From Spirochaeta thermophila DSM 6578 (lineage in GTDB: Bacteria > Spirochaetota > Spirochaetia > Winmispirales > Winmispiraceae), in assembly GCF_000184345.1 (NCBI RefSeq), contig NC_017583.1, positions 1,364,001 to 1,428,000 of the forward strand: 64,000 nucleotides of DNA, written 5' to 3'. The notes under the pieces were generated by a model. The model saw nothing but the letters and a program-made list of their open reading frames with translations, had not been told where the DNA came from and did not search any database. A program made the position numbers and the translations under genes. Below, in pieces: positions 55,090-64,000 of this stretch (within the stretch, counting starts at the first letter, position 1; every line of letters starts with the position of its first letter).

Positions 55090-56478
55090 ATGGAAAGGAG
55101 GGAAGGATCCGGCTCCTGGATGGGAGCGGTGCTGCTGCTAGTCCTCGTCTCGGGCGGGTGTAGCGGGGGGGTGGGAGGGTCGTCCGGCACGGCGCTACCG
55201 GTGGGGGAGATGCTGCGGGAGGAGGTGGTCTCGCGTCTTCGGCCGCCTGAGGGGGTGGAGGTGCGGGTGACTCCGGGGGAAGGGGTCCCGGAGGGGCGTC
55301 TTCTCTGGAAGCCCGTGGCCTCGCTCCTCTATGGGGTGCCGGTGCGGCTCGAGACGGCGCTCACGGAGAGCCTTCCGGAGGGAGAGGCGTGGGGGCGGGC
55401 GGTGCGTCTCGAAGAGATCGTCCTGCCGCATCTTGCGGCACGGGTGGAGGGGCGGTATCCGGGTGAGAAGGGATACCCCCTGGAGGTGCGGGTGTGGGTG
55501 GGGGTGCGGGCGGATCTCCTCGCGGATACGGGGGTTCGTGCGTGGTGGGAGAGGGTGGGGTTCGAGGCGGACGGGGTGAGCTGGGTGGGGGTGGTGGGGG
55601 ATGTGGGGCCGTTCGGGGCACTGGGGGAGGTGCTGGCGGGGCCAGGGGGTGCGCAAAGGGTGGCAGGGGAGGTGTGGGAGGCGCTCAGGGGGGTGGAGGT
55701 GCTCCTCGGCAACCTGGAAGGGGCGGTGACATCACGCACGGGGGCGTATCCCAAGCCGTATATCTTCCGGATACCCGAGGGGGCGCTCCGGGGGCTGAGG
55801 GAGCTGGGGTTCGATTGGCTGTCGCTGGCGAACAACCACTCGTGGGACTTCTTCGAGCCGGGGTTCCTCGATACCTTGCGCGCGCTCGCGAGGGTGGGGC
55901 TGGCAACGTCGGGGGCGGGGAGAAGCCTGGAGGAGGCGCAGGTGTGGTGGCGGGTGCGGCTGCGGGAGGGGTGGGTGGGGGTGCTGGGGGTGGGGGCGTA
56001 CCTGCGGGAGGACAGCGGGTTCGACGGGGAGGCGTTCGCGGCTGCACGGCCGGGGAAGCCGGGGATCCTGTGGGCGGACGAGAGGTTGTGGGGGGCGATG
56101 GAGGGGGAGAGGGAGGGCCTCCGTCTCCTGATGGTGCACGGAGGGCTCGAGTACACCGACGCGCCCAGAGAAGACTTCGTCCGCCTCTATCGTACGATGG
56201 TGGACCATGGTGCCGATGTGGTGATCGGCGCCCACCCTCATGTCCTCCAAGGGGGCGAAACCTACAAGAAGGGCATCATCTTCTATTCGCTCGGCAATTT
56301 CCTCTTCCCCGATGATGTGGACGATCCCCGTGCCTTCAGATCGGTCCTCCTGAGGCTCGGGATCCATAAAGGGGAGGTGAGGATTCTCTCCCCCCTCCCC
56401 GTGGTGTTCGAGTCCGGCCGGCTCTGGATTGGCGAAGGGGGGATCATCCATGCCCTAATCGGCGCCCCCCCACGATGA
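55090..56478 (+). CDS. CapA-family lipoprotein (PGA_cap metallophosphatase fold)
   Basis: This 462-residue protein starts with a lipoprotein signal ('MGAVLLLVLVSGGC'). The C-terminal 280 residues are a CapA/PGA_cap domain with metal-binding motifs 'VVGDVGPFG', 'LLGNLEGAVTS', 'LANNHSWDF', 'MVHGGLEY' and 'IGAHPHVLQG'. CapA proteins are calcineurin-like and take part in poly-gamma-glutamate capsule synthesis in Bacillus, but many stand-alone relatives have other roles; no capB or capC is here. The N-terminal 170 residues are unassigned. The first two thirds of the coding strand are extremely G-rich. Start 55090 is chosen for the signal peptide, the GGGAG site and the promoter position. Confidence 0.85.
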   Translation: MERREGSGSWMGAVLLLVLVSGGCSGGVGGSSGTALPVGEMLREEVVSRLRPPEGVEVRVTPGEGVPEGRLLWKPVASLLYGVPVRLETALTESLPEGEAWGRAVRLEEIVLPHLAARVEGRYPGEKGYPLEVRVWVGVRADLLADTGVRAWWERVGFEADGVSWVGVVGDVGPFGALGEVLAGPGGAQRVAGEVWEALRGVEVLLGNLEGAVTSRTGAYPKPYIFRIPEGALRGLRELGFDWLSLANNHSWDFFEPGFLDTLRALARVGLATSGAGRSLEEAQVWWRVRLREGWVGVLGVGAYLREDSGFDGEAFAAARPGKPGILWADERLWGAMEGEREGLRLLMVHGGLEYTDAPREDFVRLYRTMVDHGADVVIGAHPHVLQGGETYKKGIIFYSLGNFLFPDDVDDPRAFRSVLLRLGIHKGEVRILSPLPVVFESGRLWIGEGGIIHALIGAPPR

Positions 56479-56484
56479 TCAGCG

Positions 56485-58068
56485 TCAACCCCGTGTACCG
56501 CCCTCACCGGCATATTTCATGAGCAGGGTTTTCGACGTCCTGGGGTGTGCGATGGCACACGGCCCCCCCACACACCCACCTTCACACGCCATCACCTCCA
56601 CGAGGGTCCTTTCCGGTGGATCCATACTCCATCGAGCGATCTCCTTGAGGGAGTCGGGGGAGAGCCCGTCTATCACCCTGTGCTCGATCTTCATCCCCTC
56701 CCCCAACTCCTCCATGGCATGGAGCACCGCACGGCTCACCCCCGAGGAAGCACCGAACCCCCTTCCATAGGACGATACACTCTCCTCCAAAGGAAGCGCT
56801 TCCTCTTCCCCCACCTCTATCTCCAGGGCGACGAGGAGGGCACCGAGTTCTTCTATGGTAAGGACGGCGTCCACTGCAGGTTCCTCCCTCCTCTCTTGTT
56901 TCTTGGCGAGACACGGACCCACGAACACCACGAAGGCGTCGGGATCCTCCTCCTTCAGGATTCGGGCACCCAGCACCATAGGGCTTGGGGTGTGCGAGAC
57001 GTGATCGGAGATCCCTTCCAGTCTCGAGGCCGCGAGGACCCAAGACGGACAACATGAGGTGGCCACGAAAGCCTCTCCGGCGGAGAGTCTCTCTACGACC
57101 TCCCGGGCCTCCGCTTCCGCCACGCGATCGGCAGCAGCCGCCACCTCCACTACCCGAGAGAACCCGACTCGACGAAGGGCGGAGAGGAGTCGTCCGGGAG
57201 AAGTGGGAAACTGGGCCATCGCTGCAGGTGCCAGCATGGCGATCACCGTCCTTCCTGCGTGGAGGGCGGTCACCACACTGAAGAGATCCGACTGTTCCTG
57301 TGGGGCACCGAAGGGACAGGCCTTGAGACACTTGCCGCAGAGAATGCACGCTCCACGGTCAATGCGAGCCACCCCGTCTTCCCCCTTCTCGATCGCGCCT
57401 ACAGGGCACACCTCTTCACACGGCACCGGTATTCTCACGATGGCGTGAAACGGGCACACCCGTTCACAGAGTCCACAGTTGATACATCGTTCGTAATCGA
57501 TGGAGGCCCGCCCTCGGACGATGGAGATGGCGCCCTTGGGGCATCCCGTCTTACATGGACGGGCCACACAGCCCTGACAGACCTCCGTCACCATGAAACG
57601 GGCTCCCTCACAGGCGTTGCAGGCCTCGGTGATCATATGGAGGGGGAACCCATCGTCCAGTTCGAACGGCACGGCGAGGTCGACCGAACCCCTGATACCC
57701 GACGAGGGACGCCCGGAGCCGTGACCACTCCCTGTCACACCCACCGCTTCCGGTTCCTCCACCCGGGAGAAGGCGCGCTCTCCTCTCACCCTGCGCGCCA
57801 CATCTTCCATGAGGATACGCGCGTAATGGGCGAGCGGTCGCGCCACGTCCTCCTTGCCCTCCACCTCAAAGCCCATGAGGGCCAGGAGCCGCAGCCGGAG
57901 GAGTGCCCGGTCGTGCTGTATACAGCATCGAACCTGTTCCCATCCCTCCCCTGTCATCTCGAAGGGGATCGCATCTATCTCTTCCTCGAGGGTCCCCTTG
58001 GTGAGAAGGCGTGCCACCCTCACGAGGAGATCCCTCCGGATCTTCGTCCGGTTATCCTCTCTCGGCAT
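56485..58068 (-). CDS. [FeFe]-hydrogenase, group B type
   Basis: This 527-residue iron-sulphur protein has an N-terminal helical part, Cys-rich segments (150-180) and three ferredoxin-type clusters ('CINCGLCERVCP', 'CEEVCP', 'CILCGKCLKACP', about 195-255), then an H-cluster domain. L1 is 'TSCCPSW' (Cys339, Cys340), L2 'VGPCLAKKQE' (Cys386) and L3 'ACEGGCVGGP' (Cys495, Cys499). Both L1 Cys residues are kept, so proton transfer should work. This architecture is that of group B monomeric hydrogenases. ATG 58068 follows AGGAGGGA and overlaps the ferredoxin gene by 17 bases. The operon also has a HydS-like gene, as in the hfs cluster of Thermoanaerobacterium. Confidence 0.88.
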   Translation of the reverse strand: MPREDNRTKIRRDLLVRVARLLTKGTLEEEIDAIPFEMTGEGWEQVRCCIQHDRALLRLRLLALMGFEVEGKEDVARPLAHYARILMEDVARRVRGERAFSRVEEPEAVGVTGSGHGSGRPSSGIRGSVDLAVPFELDDGFPLHMITEACNACEGARFMVTEVCQGCVARPCKTGCPKGAISIVRGRASIDYERCINCGLCERVCPFHAIVRIPVPCEEVCPVGAIEKGEDGVARIDRGACILCGKCLKACPFGAPQEQSDLFSVVTALHAGRTVIAMLAPAAMAQFPTSPGRLLSALRRVGFSRVVEVAAAADRVAEAEAREVVERLSAGEAFVATSCCPSWVLAASRLEGISDHVSHTPSPMVLGARILKEEDPDAFVVFVGPCLAKKQERREEPAVDAVLTIEELGALLVALEIEVGEEEALPLEESVSSYGRGFGASSGVSRAVLHAMEELGEGMKIEHRVIDGLSPDSLKEIARWSMDPPERTLVEVMACEGGCVGGPCAIAHPRTSKTLLMKYAGEGGTRG

Positions 58069-58327
58069 CGGTCCCTCCTGCAATGAGACGTGCTATCTCG
58101 GCCTTGAGACGCTCTGGAGTCACCCCCGCCAACAGGTTTCCGTCGACAAGGACGAAGGGGGCCCGCTCCGTCCCGAACTCCCGGCAGTGGTTGAGGCAGG
58201 GGGTCCCCTCCCACTCCAGGTGAGGGGCCCACTCCGGGGGAAGAGCGTCCCGGAGCGCCAGGAGGTCCGCCCCTCCCATGACGTAGCACGCGGTTCCTAC
58301 ACAGACCGTGATCCTGATCTTGCTCAT
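58052..58327 (-). CDS. Thioredoxin-like 2Fe-2S ferredoxin
   Basis: This 91-residue protein has the NuoE/HydC-like 2Fe-2S pattern: CVGTAC (9-14) and, 30 residues later, CLNHC (44-48). It is a stand-alone electron carrier and likely delivers electrons between HydS, the group B hydrogenase and other partners. It lies between the phosphatase gene and the group B hydrogenase gene with an overlap into the latter. A second paralogue opens the operon (61251-61505). Confidence 0.88.
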   Translation of the reverse strand: MSKIRITVCVGTACYVMGGADLLALRDALPPEWAPHLEWEGTPCLNHCREFGTERAPFVLVDGNLLAGVTPERLKAEIARLIAGGTDAERG

Positions 58328-58339
58328 TCCTTGACTCCC

Positions 58340-59530
58340 TCAGATGAATCGTACACTGGTCTTCTTCAAGTATCGCTGTTCCAACAGACCAGCGATCTTT
58401 CTCACCACATTTCTCCGGATCTCCAGCTCCACCGGCATAGAAGGATCCTGATGTGCCTCGTTTATCCTCGTCCCGACCAGGAATTCGATCACGTCGGAAT
58501 TAAGCATGAAACGAAGGATCTCCGCGGCCGGGTTGCGAGGAAGACGTTCCACCACTTCGTCCCTCTCGAGATACTCCGCCACCTTCCCGAGCGTGAGGAT
58601 CCCCTCGGTCACCAGGTCGGCCCCCTCCATCTCTCCCGGCGGGGGCAAGGCCGGATCGACACACTCCAGCCTCACCGAGAGCCGCTTGCCCAACTCCCGG
58701 GCGATGATGGTGGCAGTGGTTCCCCCACAGATGATACGCGTGCCTCTAAAATCCCTGAAGAGTGCGGCGAGGTCCCTGTCACGATCCCTCCGGAGCGGAG
58801 GGCCGGTCACCACGAGCAGCCGTCGTGCCTTTCTGAAATAGACGACCCCGCACGTGATGTCATCCTTGGCCTTGCCCTCGTCGATCATGAGGGCTCGCTG
58901 CACAACCACGCGGGCGAGGTCCCGCGCCGATATATCCGGCGTGACGGAAAGGATGTTCCCCACGTAGTCGATCACCCCCTCCAATCCCCATCCCAAGGGG
59001 AAACGACGGCTTCCCATACCGCACTGGGTCACCCCATCGGAGAAGAAGATGAGCCTGTCATCGAGGACGGCCTGGAAAGAGGAGAGCGCCACTTCCATGG
59101 AGGCAGGATGTCCCTTGCCCTGTCGACGAAGGATCCTCCGGTCCCGCCTCGTTTCAAGGAGCCGGTCCCCCCTCCACAGGAGATAGGGGGGATTGTCGTA
59201 TTCCAGGCAGGAAACCCTGTAGTCCGAATCTATATCCACGATGGTAAACGTCGCATAACTTATCTTGCGTTTCGAACATACGGGAAGTGTCCGCATGAGA
59301 AGCCCTCCCGTCCTTTCCAGGGAGAGCTTGTGAGCGATACACCCCGCTCCGATAGTGGCCGTGAGCGTGGCCAGGACAGATGCCTTTATCCCCGAACCAA
59401 GGCCGTCGGAGAGCACGGAGACGATGCGCTTGCCGTTGAGATCTTTCTTCGAGAAGAACACATCTCCCTCGGCATGTTCACCGTACTTGGGTATCTGGAA
59501 CGACCCGACTTCGACGAAGATGTCATCCAT
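58340..59530 (-). CDS. SpoIIE/PP2C-type serine phosphatase linked to hydrogenases
   Basis: This 396-residue protein has a PP2C-like (SpoIIE/RsbU) phosphatase domain in the N-terminal 240 residues. The metal-binding Asp residues are in 'VSVLSDGLGSG', 'LIFFSDGVTQCG' and 'AKDDITCGVVYF'. The C-terminal 150 residues ('IICGGTTATIIARELGKRL') form the extra domain seen in phosphatases encoded beside sensory [FeFe] hydrogenases. It would dephosphorylate an unknown protein according to redox or H2 state. It overlaps hydS by eight bases and the ferredoxin gene follows 12 bases after its stop. Confidence 0.9.
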   Translation of the reverse strand: MDDIFVEVGSFQIPKYGEHAEGDVFFSKKDLNGKRIVSVLSDGLGSGIKASVLATLTATIGAGCIAHKLSLERTGGLLMRTLPVCSKRKISYATFTIVDIDSDYRVSCLEYDNPPYLLWRGDRLLETRRDRRILRRQGKGHPASMEVALSSFQAVLDDRLIFFSDGVTQCGMGSRRFPLGWGLEGVIDYVGNILSVTPDISARDLARVVVQRALMIDEGKAKDDITCGVVYFRKARRLLVVTGPPLRRDRDRDLAALFRDFRGTRIICGGTTATIIARELGKRLSVRLECVDPALPPPGEMEGADLVTEGILTLGKVAEYLERDEVVERLPRNPAAEILRFMLNSDVIEFLVGTRINEAHQDPSMPVELEIRRNVVRKIAGLLEQRYLKKTSVRFI

Positions 59531-61247
59531 GATGCTCCCCCTCGAAGGACTCGACGATGGAACTCAAGGTCGCTTCCATCTCCGCTGCGTTTTCCCCCAG
59601 GAGATAGGCCACCTTCTGGACCGTACGGAGGTGATCCTTCATGACCTTCCTCGCCTGTTGGACGATCCTGTCCCGCTGTATCCAGGGCACCGTGATATCC
59701 TGGAAGAGTCCCCCCGCAACCGCACCCCGTTCGATCACGAAGATGCTCCCGTGGATGATCCGCTTTCCCACCCTGAAATCCTCCTCCACGAGCTCCGGTC
59801 CCTGATCGTCGAGCACGAGCTGGAAAACCTTCCAGAAGGGAACGATCTTTCTCAGATCGGCTCCTTCGAGACCGGGCCTCACTCCGTACATACCCTCTAT
59901 CTCTGCTCCCCAGAGGTGCGCGAAATTGGAATTACACTCCACCACCTTCAGATCCTGATCCACCACCACCGCGGCCGAGGGCATGGTCTTGAGGAGCGCA
60001 TTCGCCTTCTTCTGTGCCAATTTCCTCATGTAGGAAACACACATGGTCCGCTCCGCCCTCCCCCGCACCATGGCCTCGGCAAAGGCGCGACACGTATCAT
60101 AACCGCAGCCGGAACAGTTGAGCTCGTCCTCAGGGGAATACTTGCCTACCGAGCGGAGGGCCTCACGTATCTCCTCATCGGAGATCGGAGTCTCACGGTA
60201 TGGATCGCCGTGTACCTCCACCTCGAGCGGGAGCGCGCATCTCACCCACTCCCTGGAGGCCCCCTCGGCGTACGACAGGACCTTCAGATGACGGTCCAGG
60301 CTCCCTCTACGGCTGCCGAACGCCGGGCCGTTGATACATCCCCCCTCACAGGCGAGAAGTTCCAGGAAAAGCGGTACATCCAGGGAATCGATGTCCAGAC
60401 CGTCGAGGGCGCGGGCGATCTGTGTGATCCCGGAGAACGACTCGAAGATCCACGAGCCGGGAGTTCCCATACGCTCGAGGGTACGGATGGCCCCTCCCTG
60501 GACCGGGTACAAGGCGCCATAGGATGAACGTGAGGGATAGAAATCGCCGCCATCGGTCCTGAGATCGGAGGGGTAGACACCTGCCTCCTCCATCCAAGCG
60601 GCGAGCTCGGAGAAGGTGAGCGCGAGATCCACCACCCCTCCCGACTGTTCCGCCTCCCTCTTCTTCGCGATGCAAGGACCTGCAAAGACCACTGCGGTCT
60701 CATGCCCGAAGACCGATTTGAGGTATTCGGCATGCGCCCTCATGGGGGAGCCCACAGGTATCACACAAGGAAGGAGGTCCGGACGATACCTCGAAATGTA
60801 CTCCACGATCACCGGACAGGCCGAAGAGATGAGAAGACGCCCCTCTCCCTGTCCCTCGTGCCCCGAGAGCATCTCCCTTATCTTCTCGGACACGATATCC
60901 GCACCCACCGCGGTTTCGGAGACGGCATGGAACCCCAACTTTCTGCATGCGGCGATGAGCTCCTGAGGGGACGTATCCCTGAAGAACGCAGGGAAACTCG
61001 GTGCGAGAGAAAGCACGACCTTCGATCGGAGCGAAAGGATCGTCTTGGCCCTGTCGACGTCGGAGCGCACCCTCTTTGCGCCGGAAGGACACACCTCCAC
61101 ACAATGGCCGCAGTATAGGCACAACTCCTCTACCACCTCCGCACGACCGCTGGAGATGCGTATGGCCTTCACAGGACATTCGCGGATACACTTGTAGCAA
61201 TCGAAACAGTCGGACGTGACCGTATAGATGAGGCGCTGGAATGTCAT
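59523..61247 (-). CDS. hydS: Sensory [FeFe]-hydrogenase HydS (group C) with PAS domain
   Basis: This 574-residue protein has two N-terminal 4Fe-4S clusters (Cys14/17/20/24 and Cys43/46/49/53), an H-cluster domain, an extra cluster (Cys378, Cys381, Cys386, Cys403) and a PAS domain (about 415-530). L1 is 'SSACP' (Ala143, Cys144), L2 'AGPCIAKK' (Cys192) and L3 'LACEGGCINGP' (Cys300, Cys304). The proton-relay Cys that normally precedes the L1 ligand is Ala, as in Thermotoga HydS, which makes catalysis slow and favours sensing. The PAS domain probably passes the H2 signal to the phosphatase encoded next. GGAGG lies 11 bases upstream. Confidence 0.92.
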   Translation of the reverse strand: MTFQRLIYTVTSDCFDCYKCIRECPVKAIRISSGRAEVVEELCLYCGHCVEVCPSGAKRVRSDVDRAKTILSLRSKVVLSLAPSFPAFFRDTSPQELIAACRKLGFHAVSETAVGADIVSEKIREMLSGHEGQGEGRLLISSACPVIVEYISRYRPDLLPCVIPVGSPMRAHAEYLKSVFGHETAVVFAGPCIAKKREAEQSGGVVDLALTFSELAAWMEEAGVYPSDLRTDGGDFYPSRSSYGALYPVQGGAIRTLERMGTPGSWIFESFSGITQIARALDGLDIDSLDVPLFLELLACEGGCINGPAFGSRRGSLDRHLKVLSYAEGASREWVRCALPLEVEVHGDPYRETPISDEEIREALRSVGKYSPEDELNCSGCGYDTCRAFAEAMVRGRAERTMCVSYMRKLAQKKANALLKTMPSAAVVVDQDLKVVECNSNFAHLWGAEIEGMYGVRPGLEGADLRKIVPFWKVFQLVLDDQGPELVEEDFRVGKRIIHGSIFVIERGAVAGGLFQDITVPWIQRDRIVQQARKVMKDHLRTVQKVAYLLGENAAEMEATLSSIVESFEGEHHG

Positions 61248-61250
61248 CTA

Positions 61251-61505
61251 TTACATGTCCTCCGGGAATTCGAAGGAAAGGATGTCCGGCACCGCCTCCG
61301 GCTGGACACGCTCGTAGATCCTGTTACCTATCCGTACCACAGGACCTTCCTTGCACCTTCCGGAACACAGCTCACCTCTCACCTCGACATCCTGATCGAG
61401 GCCGTGTTCTTCGAGCCATGCCCTGATCACCTTCACCGTGAGGGCATTACCACGGGCATGGCAGGAGCTTCCCATACACACAACGATGGATCGGTCCTCA
61501 GTCAT
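61251..61505 (-). CDS. Thioredoxin-like 2Fe-2S ferredoxin
   Basis: This 84-residue protein has CMGSSCHARG and CSGRC motifs, the 2Fe-2S thioredoxin-like ferredoxin pattern. It is the first gene of the hydrogenase operon. Its stop is adjacent to the hydS start. ATG 61505 has no ribosome binding site and follows an AT-rich -10 region at nine bases, so the mRNA is probably leaderless or nearly so. Confidence 0.85.
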   Translation of the reverse strand: MTEDRSIVVCMGSSCHARGNALTVKVIRAWLEEHGLDQDVEVRGELCSGRCKEGPVVRIGNRIYERVQPEAVPDILSFEFPEDM

Positions 61506-61514
61506 CGATATGAA

Positions 61515-61541
61515 ATTATATATATTTTTATATCGTGTCAA
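61515..61541 (-). promoter_or_regulatory. Hydrogenase operon promoter
   Basis: Leftward TTGACA (61536-61541) with TATAAT at 15 bases (61515-61520) or TAATTT at 17 bases. The start is expected within two or three bases of ATG 61505. It abuts the clpC terminator. Confidence 0.6.
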
Positions 61542-61551
61542 GGGGGAAGAA

Positions 61552-61572
61552 GAGGCGGGCAACGCCCGCCTC
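61552..61572 (-). terminator. clpC terminator
   Basis: GAGGCGGGC (61552-61560), loop AAC, GCCCGCCTC (61564-61572): nine pairs. Leftward it is followed by TCTTCTTCC. It lies 35 bases after the clpC stop. Confidence 0.7.
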
Positions 61573-61607
61573 TTGCCTTGGGAGGTGTTCTATGAAACAG
61601 AGACCCC

Positions 61608-64000
61608 CTACCGGGTCTCCACCGTCACCTTTTCAGGGGGTTTCTTGGTCTGTTTCTGCTGGAACACGAGCTTCCCGCTCCGCACCGTCACCAGGATGTA
61701 CGATCCCGGCACGAAACGCTGCCTGAGGATCTCCATGGAGAGCGGGTCTTCGAGCTCGCGCTGTATGGTCCTCCTGAGGGGTCGCGCTCCATAGCGAGGA
61801 TCATACCCTTTGTCCAGGAGATACTCCCGAGCGCGCTTCGTGATCTCTATCTCCATCCCCTGCTCCCTCACCCGCTGGAACACCTCTTCCAGGAGGAGCC
61901 CCAATATCCGTTCGAGATCCGCCCTGCTGAGGCTCTTGAACACCACGATCTCATCGATTCGGTTGAGGAACTCGGGACGGAAGATGCGCCTCAACTCGTT
62001 CATCGCAGAGGCCTGGATCTCTCTGAAATCGAGGATCCCTTCCTTGGTCTGGAAGCCCACCGTGGACTCGCGGGTGATCTCCCTGGCACCCGCGTTCGAG
62101 GTCATGATGAGTACGGCGTTCCGGAAGGAGACCCTGTGTCCCAGGTTGTCCTGCAGTTCCCCCTCTTCGAGGATCTGAAGGAGGATGTTGAAGACATCCG
62201 GATGAGCCTTCTCTATCTCGTCGAAGAGTATCACCGAGTAGGGCCTGTGACGCACCTTCTCCGTGAGGAGGCCGCCCTCCTCGTAGCCCACATACCCTGG
62301 AGGGGCCCCCACGAGCCTCGAGACGTTGTGTTTCTCCATGAAGTCCGACATGTCGAGCCGGATGAGCGCGGAGGTGTCGCCGAAGAGATATTCGGCCAGG
62401 GTCTTCGCGAGAAGGGTCTTACCCACACCGGTCGGCCCGAGGAAGACGAACGACCCCATGGGACGGTTTGGAGAGCTCAGCCCCGTCCGCGCCCTGCGGA
62501 TGGCAGATGCCACCACTTTTATGGCCTCGTCCTGGCTTATCACTTTCCGGTGGAGCTCTTCCTCGATATGGAGGAGACGCTCCGATTCACTCTGCGCGAT
62601 CCTCACGAGCGGGATGCCGGTGATGTCGGAGACGACCTCCTGGATATCCTCCTGATCCACGATGTTCTGCGTCCGTTTGATCTCGAGCTTCCAGGCGGTC
62701 TTCAGCCTCTCGAGCTCCATCTTGAGCCGGTTCACCTGGTCCCTCACCGCAGCCGCCCGCTCGTAGTTCTGCGTGTTCACGAGCATGATCTTCTCGGAAT
62801 TGAGCTGGTCTATCTTTTTCTCAAGCTCCTCTATCTCCTGAGGCCGGTTGAGCACCTGCACGTGGGTCCGCGATCCCGCCTCGTCGAGCAGATCGATGGC
62901 CTTGTCGGGCAGGTGGCGTTCGGTGATGTAGCGAGCAGAGAGGACCACCGCCGCCTCCACGGCCTTGCGCGTATAGGTGACGTTGTGGAAATCCTCGTAC
63001 CTCGTCTTTATCCCTTCGAGGATCTGGATCGTCTCCTCGATGGTCGGCTCGCGAACGTACACGGGCTGGAACCTGCGCTCCAGTGCCGCATCCTTTTCGA
63101 TGTACTTCCGGTACTCGTCCAGGGTGGTGGCGCCGATGCACTGGATCTCCCCCCGTGAGAGCGCAGGCTTGAGCATGTTGGAGGCGTCGATGGCACCCTC
63201 GGCACCGCCCGCGCCAATGATGGTGTGGAGCTCGTCGATGAAGAGGACCACGTTCTTCACCGAGACGATCTCCCGCATCACCCGCTTGAGCCGTTCCTCG
63301 AACTCGCCCCGGTACTTGGTCCCCGCCACCAGGGCCGCAAGATCGAGGACGAGTATGCGCTTGCCCTCGAGCATCTCGGGCACCTCGCCGCGCACGATCC
63401 GCTGGGCGAGAGCCTCCACGATCGCCGTCTTCCCCACCCCCGGGTCACCGATGAGCACGGGGTTGTTCTTGGTGCGTCGGGCCAGGATCTGGACGATACG
63501 ACGAAGCTCACGCTCCCTCCCGATGACCGGATCGAGCTTACCCGTCCGGGCGAGCTCGGTGAGATCCCTGGAGAACTCGTCGAGCAATGGGGTATTCTTT
63601 CTGTAGGCAGCCGACTGGAAAGCCCCCCTCCGTTTCTCCTGTTCCTCCTTCCCCCCCCACGAGCTGTTGTACACCGATTCACTCCCCTTCACCTCGAGGA
63701 TGGCCTCCCTCAAGACTTCCAGGTCGATGCCCTTCTGGGCCAGGAACCGGGTGAACACCCCCTCGCCGTCGCGGGCACATCCCAGCATGAGATGCTCGGT
63801 CCCAATGTATTCGTCGTCCAAATGGCGGGCCTCCTCGGCTGCATACTCGAGAACCCTCCTGCTCCTGGAGGAAAGGGGTACATCCCCGAGGATGAAACTC
63901 CCCCTCTGTTTGGAGAGATTCTTCTCTACGAAGACCTGGATCTCCTCCGGCGCGATCTTGAGACGTTTTATCGCTCTATAGGCAACGCCCGCCCCTTCGC
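61608..64000 (-). CDS. clpC: ClpC-type AAA+ unfoldase (5' end beyond window)
   Basis: About 797 residues of a ClpC/ClpA-class Hsp100 are visible. They include part of the N-terminal double repeat ('[20 protein letters not shown]'), NBD1 with Walker A '[12 protein letters not shown]', '[20 protein letters not shown]', a UVR/middle domain with a coiled coil ('[20 protein letters not shown]'), and NBD2 with '[12 protein letters not shown]' and '[20 protein letters not shown]'. The C-terminus ends at 61608. The frame is open to the right edge, so the start is outside the window. ClpC unfolds proteins for ClpP in protein quality control. An internal ATG at 63821 is not the start. Confidence 0.96.
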   Translation of the reverse strand, partial: EGAGVAYRAIKRLKIAPEEIQVFVEKNLSKQRGSFILGDVPLSSRSRRVLEYAAEEARHLDDEYIGTEHLMLGCARDGEGVFTRFLAQKGIDLEVLREAILEVKGSESVYNSSWGGKEEQEKRRGAFQSAAYRKNTPLLDEFSRDLTELARTGKLDPVIGRERELRRIVQILARRTKNNPVLIGDPGVGKTAIVEALAQRIVRGEVPEMLEGKRILVLDLAALVAGTKYRGEFEERLKRVMREIVSVKNVVLFIDELHTIIGAGGAEGAIDASNMLKPALSRGEIQCIGATTLDEYRKYIEKDAALERRFQPVYVREPTIEETIQILEGIKTRYEDFHNVTYTRKAVEAAVVLSARYITERHLPDKAIDLLDEAGSRTHVQVLNRPQEIEELEKKIDQLNSEKIMLVNTQNYERAAAVRDQVNRLKMELERLKTAWKLEIKRTQNIVDQEDIQEVVSDITGIPLVRIAQSESERLLHIEEELHRKVISQDEAIKVVASAIRRARTGLSSPNRPMGSFVFLGPTGVGKTLLAKTLAEYLFGDTSALIRLDMSDFMEKHNVSRLVGAPPGYVGYEEGGLLTEKVRHRPYSVILFDEIEKAHPDVFNILLQILEEGELQDNLGHRVSFRNAVLIMTSNAGAREITRESTVGFQTKEGILDFREIQASAMNELRRIFRPEFLNRIDEIVVFKSLSRADLERILGLLLEEVFQRVREQGMEIEITKRAREYLLDKGYDPRYGARPLRRTIQRELEDPLSMEILRQRFVPGSYILVTVRSGKLVFQQKQTKKPPEKVTVETR

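Overview
The window looks like chromosomal DNA from a GC-rich, anaerobic, thermophilic spirochaete, probably close to Spirochaeta (Winmispira) thermophila. This is an inference. It rests on a seven-gene V/A-type ATPase operon in the spirochaete order (E, DUF2764 protein, A, B, D, I, K), an LptD-like outer-membrane gene next to uvrA, an RRM RNA-binding protein, and confurcating-type [FeFe]-hydrogenase relatives. No rRNA, tRNA, CRISPR array or intact insertion sequence was seen.

Layout. 1-2200 is a graveyard of defence genes: the 3' end of a type I restriction hsdR, then frameshifted remnants of brxHII, pglZ and brxA in the order of a type 3 BREX locus, butted against a broken DUF1801-family gene on the other strand. 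2200-7500 is a redox and detoxification group (AraC regulator, aldo/keto reductase, flavin reductase, SDR, WrbA, lysophospholipase). 7.6-16.9 kb has a glycosyltransferase, an orphan ABC ATPase, an RRM protein facing a predicted small RNA, an acyltransferase with a zinc-ribbon membrane partner, and spirochaete-type hypotheticals. 16.9-30.3 kb is housekeeping: phosphosugar mutase, RNA methyltransferase, TGS-uridine kinase, then ispG-TPR-DUF72-uvrA-lptD. 30.4-37.6 kb is the V-ATPase operon.

37.9-42.4 kb is the most cohesive accessory system: an adenylate cyclase with a periplasmic c-type haem motif overlaps a cytochrome P460-like lipoprotein gene. Facing them is bioB-resB-ccsA, which supplies system II cytochrome c maturation and sits behind a biotin-repressor (BirA) type operator. 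43.5-47.6 kb is miaA-rpoZ and murC-yicC-cmk. 47.6-49.5 kb is an AAA ATPase plus TOPRIM-like pair that resembles a defence module. 49.6-56.5 kb holds an MFS transporter, an alkaline phosphatase whose ribosome binding site lies in a perfect hairpin, YibE/F, DUF2784, DUF4236-TPR and CapA. 56.5-61.5 kb is an operon of a sensory (HydS-type) and a group B [FeFe] hydrogenase with a PP2C-like phosphatase and two 2Fe-2S thioredoxin-like ferredoxins. clpC runs off the right edge.

A recurring regulatory theme is that many genes have a sigma-70-like promoter whose -10 box ends only 5-9 bases before the start codon, with no Shine-Dalgarno sequence. This predicts leaderless mRNAs for a large part of the window.
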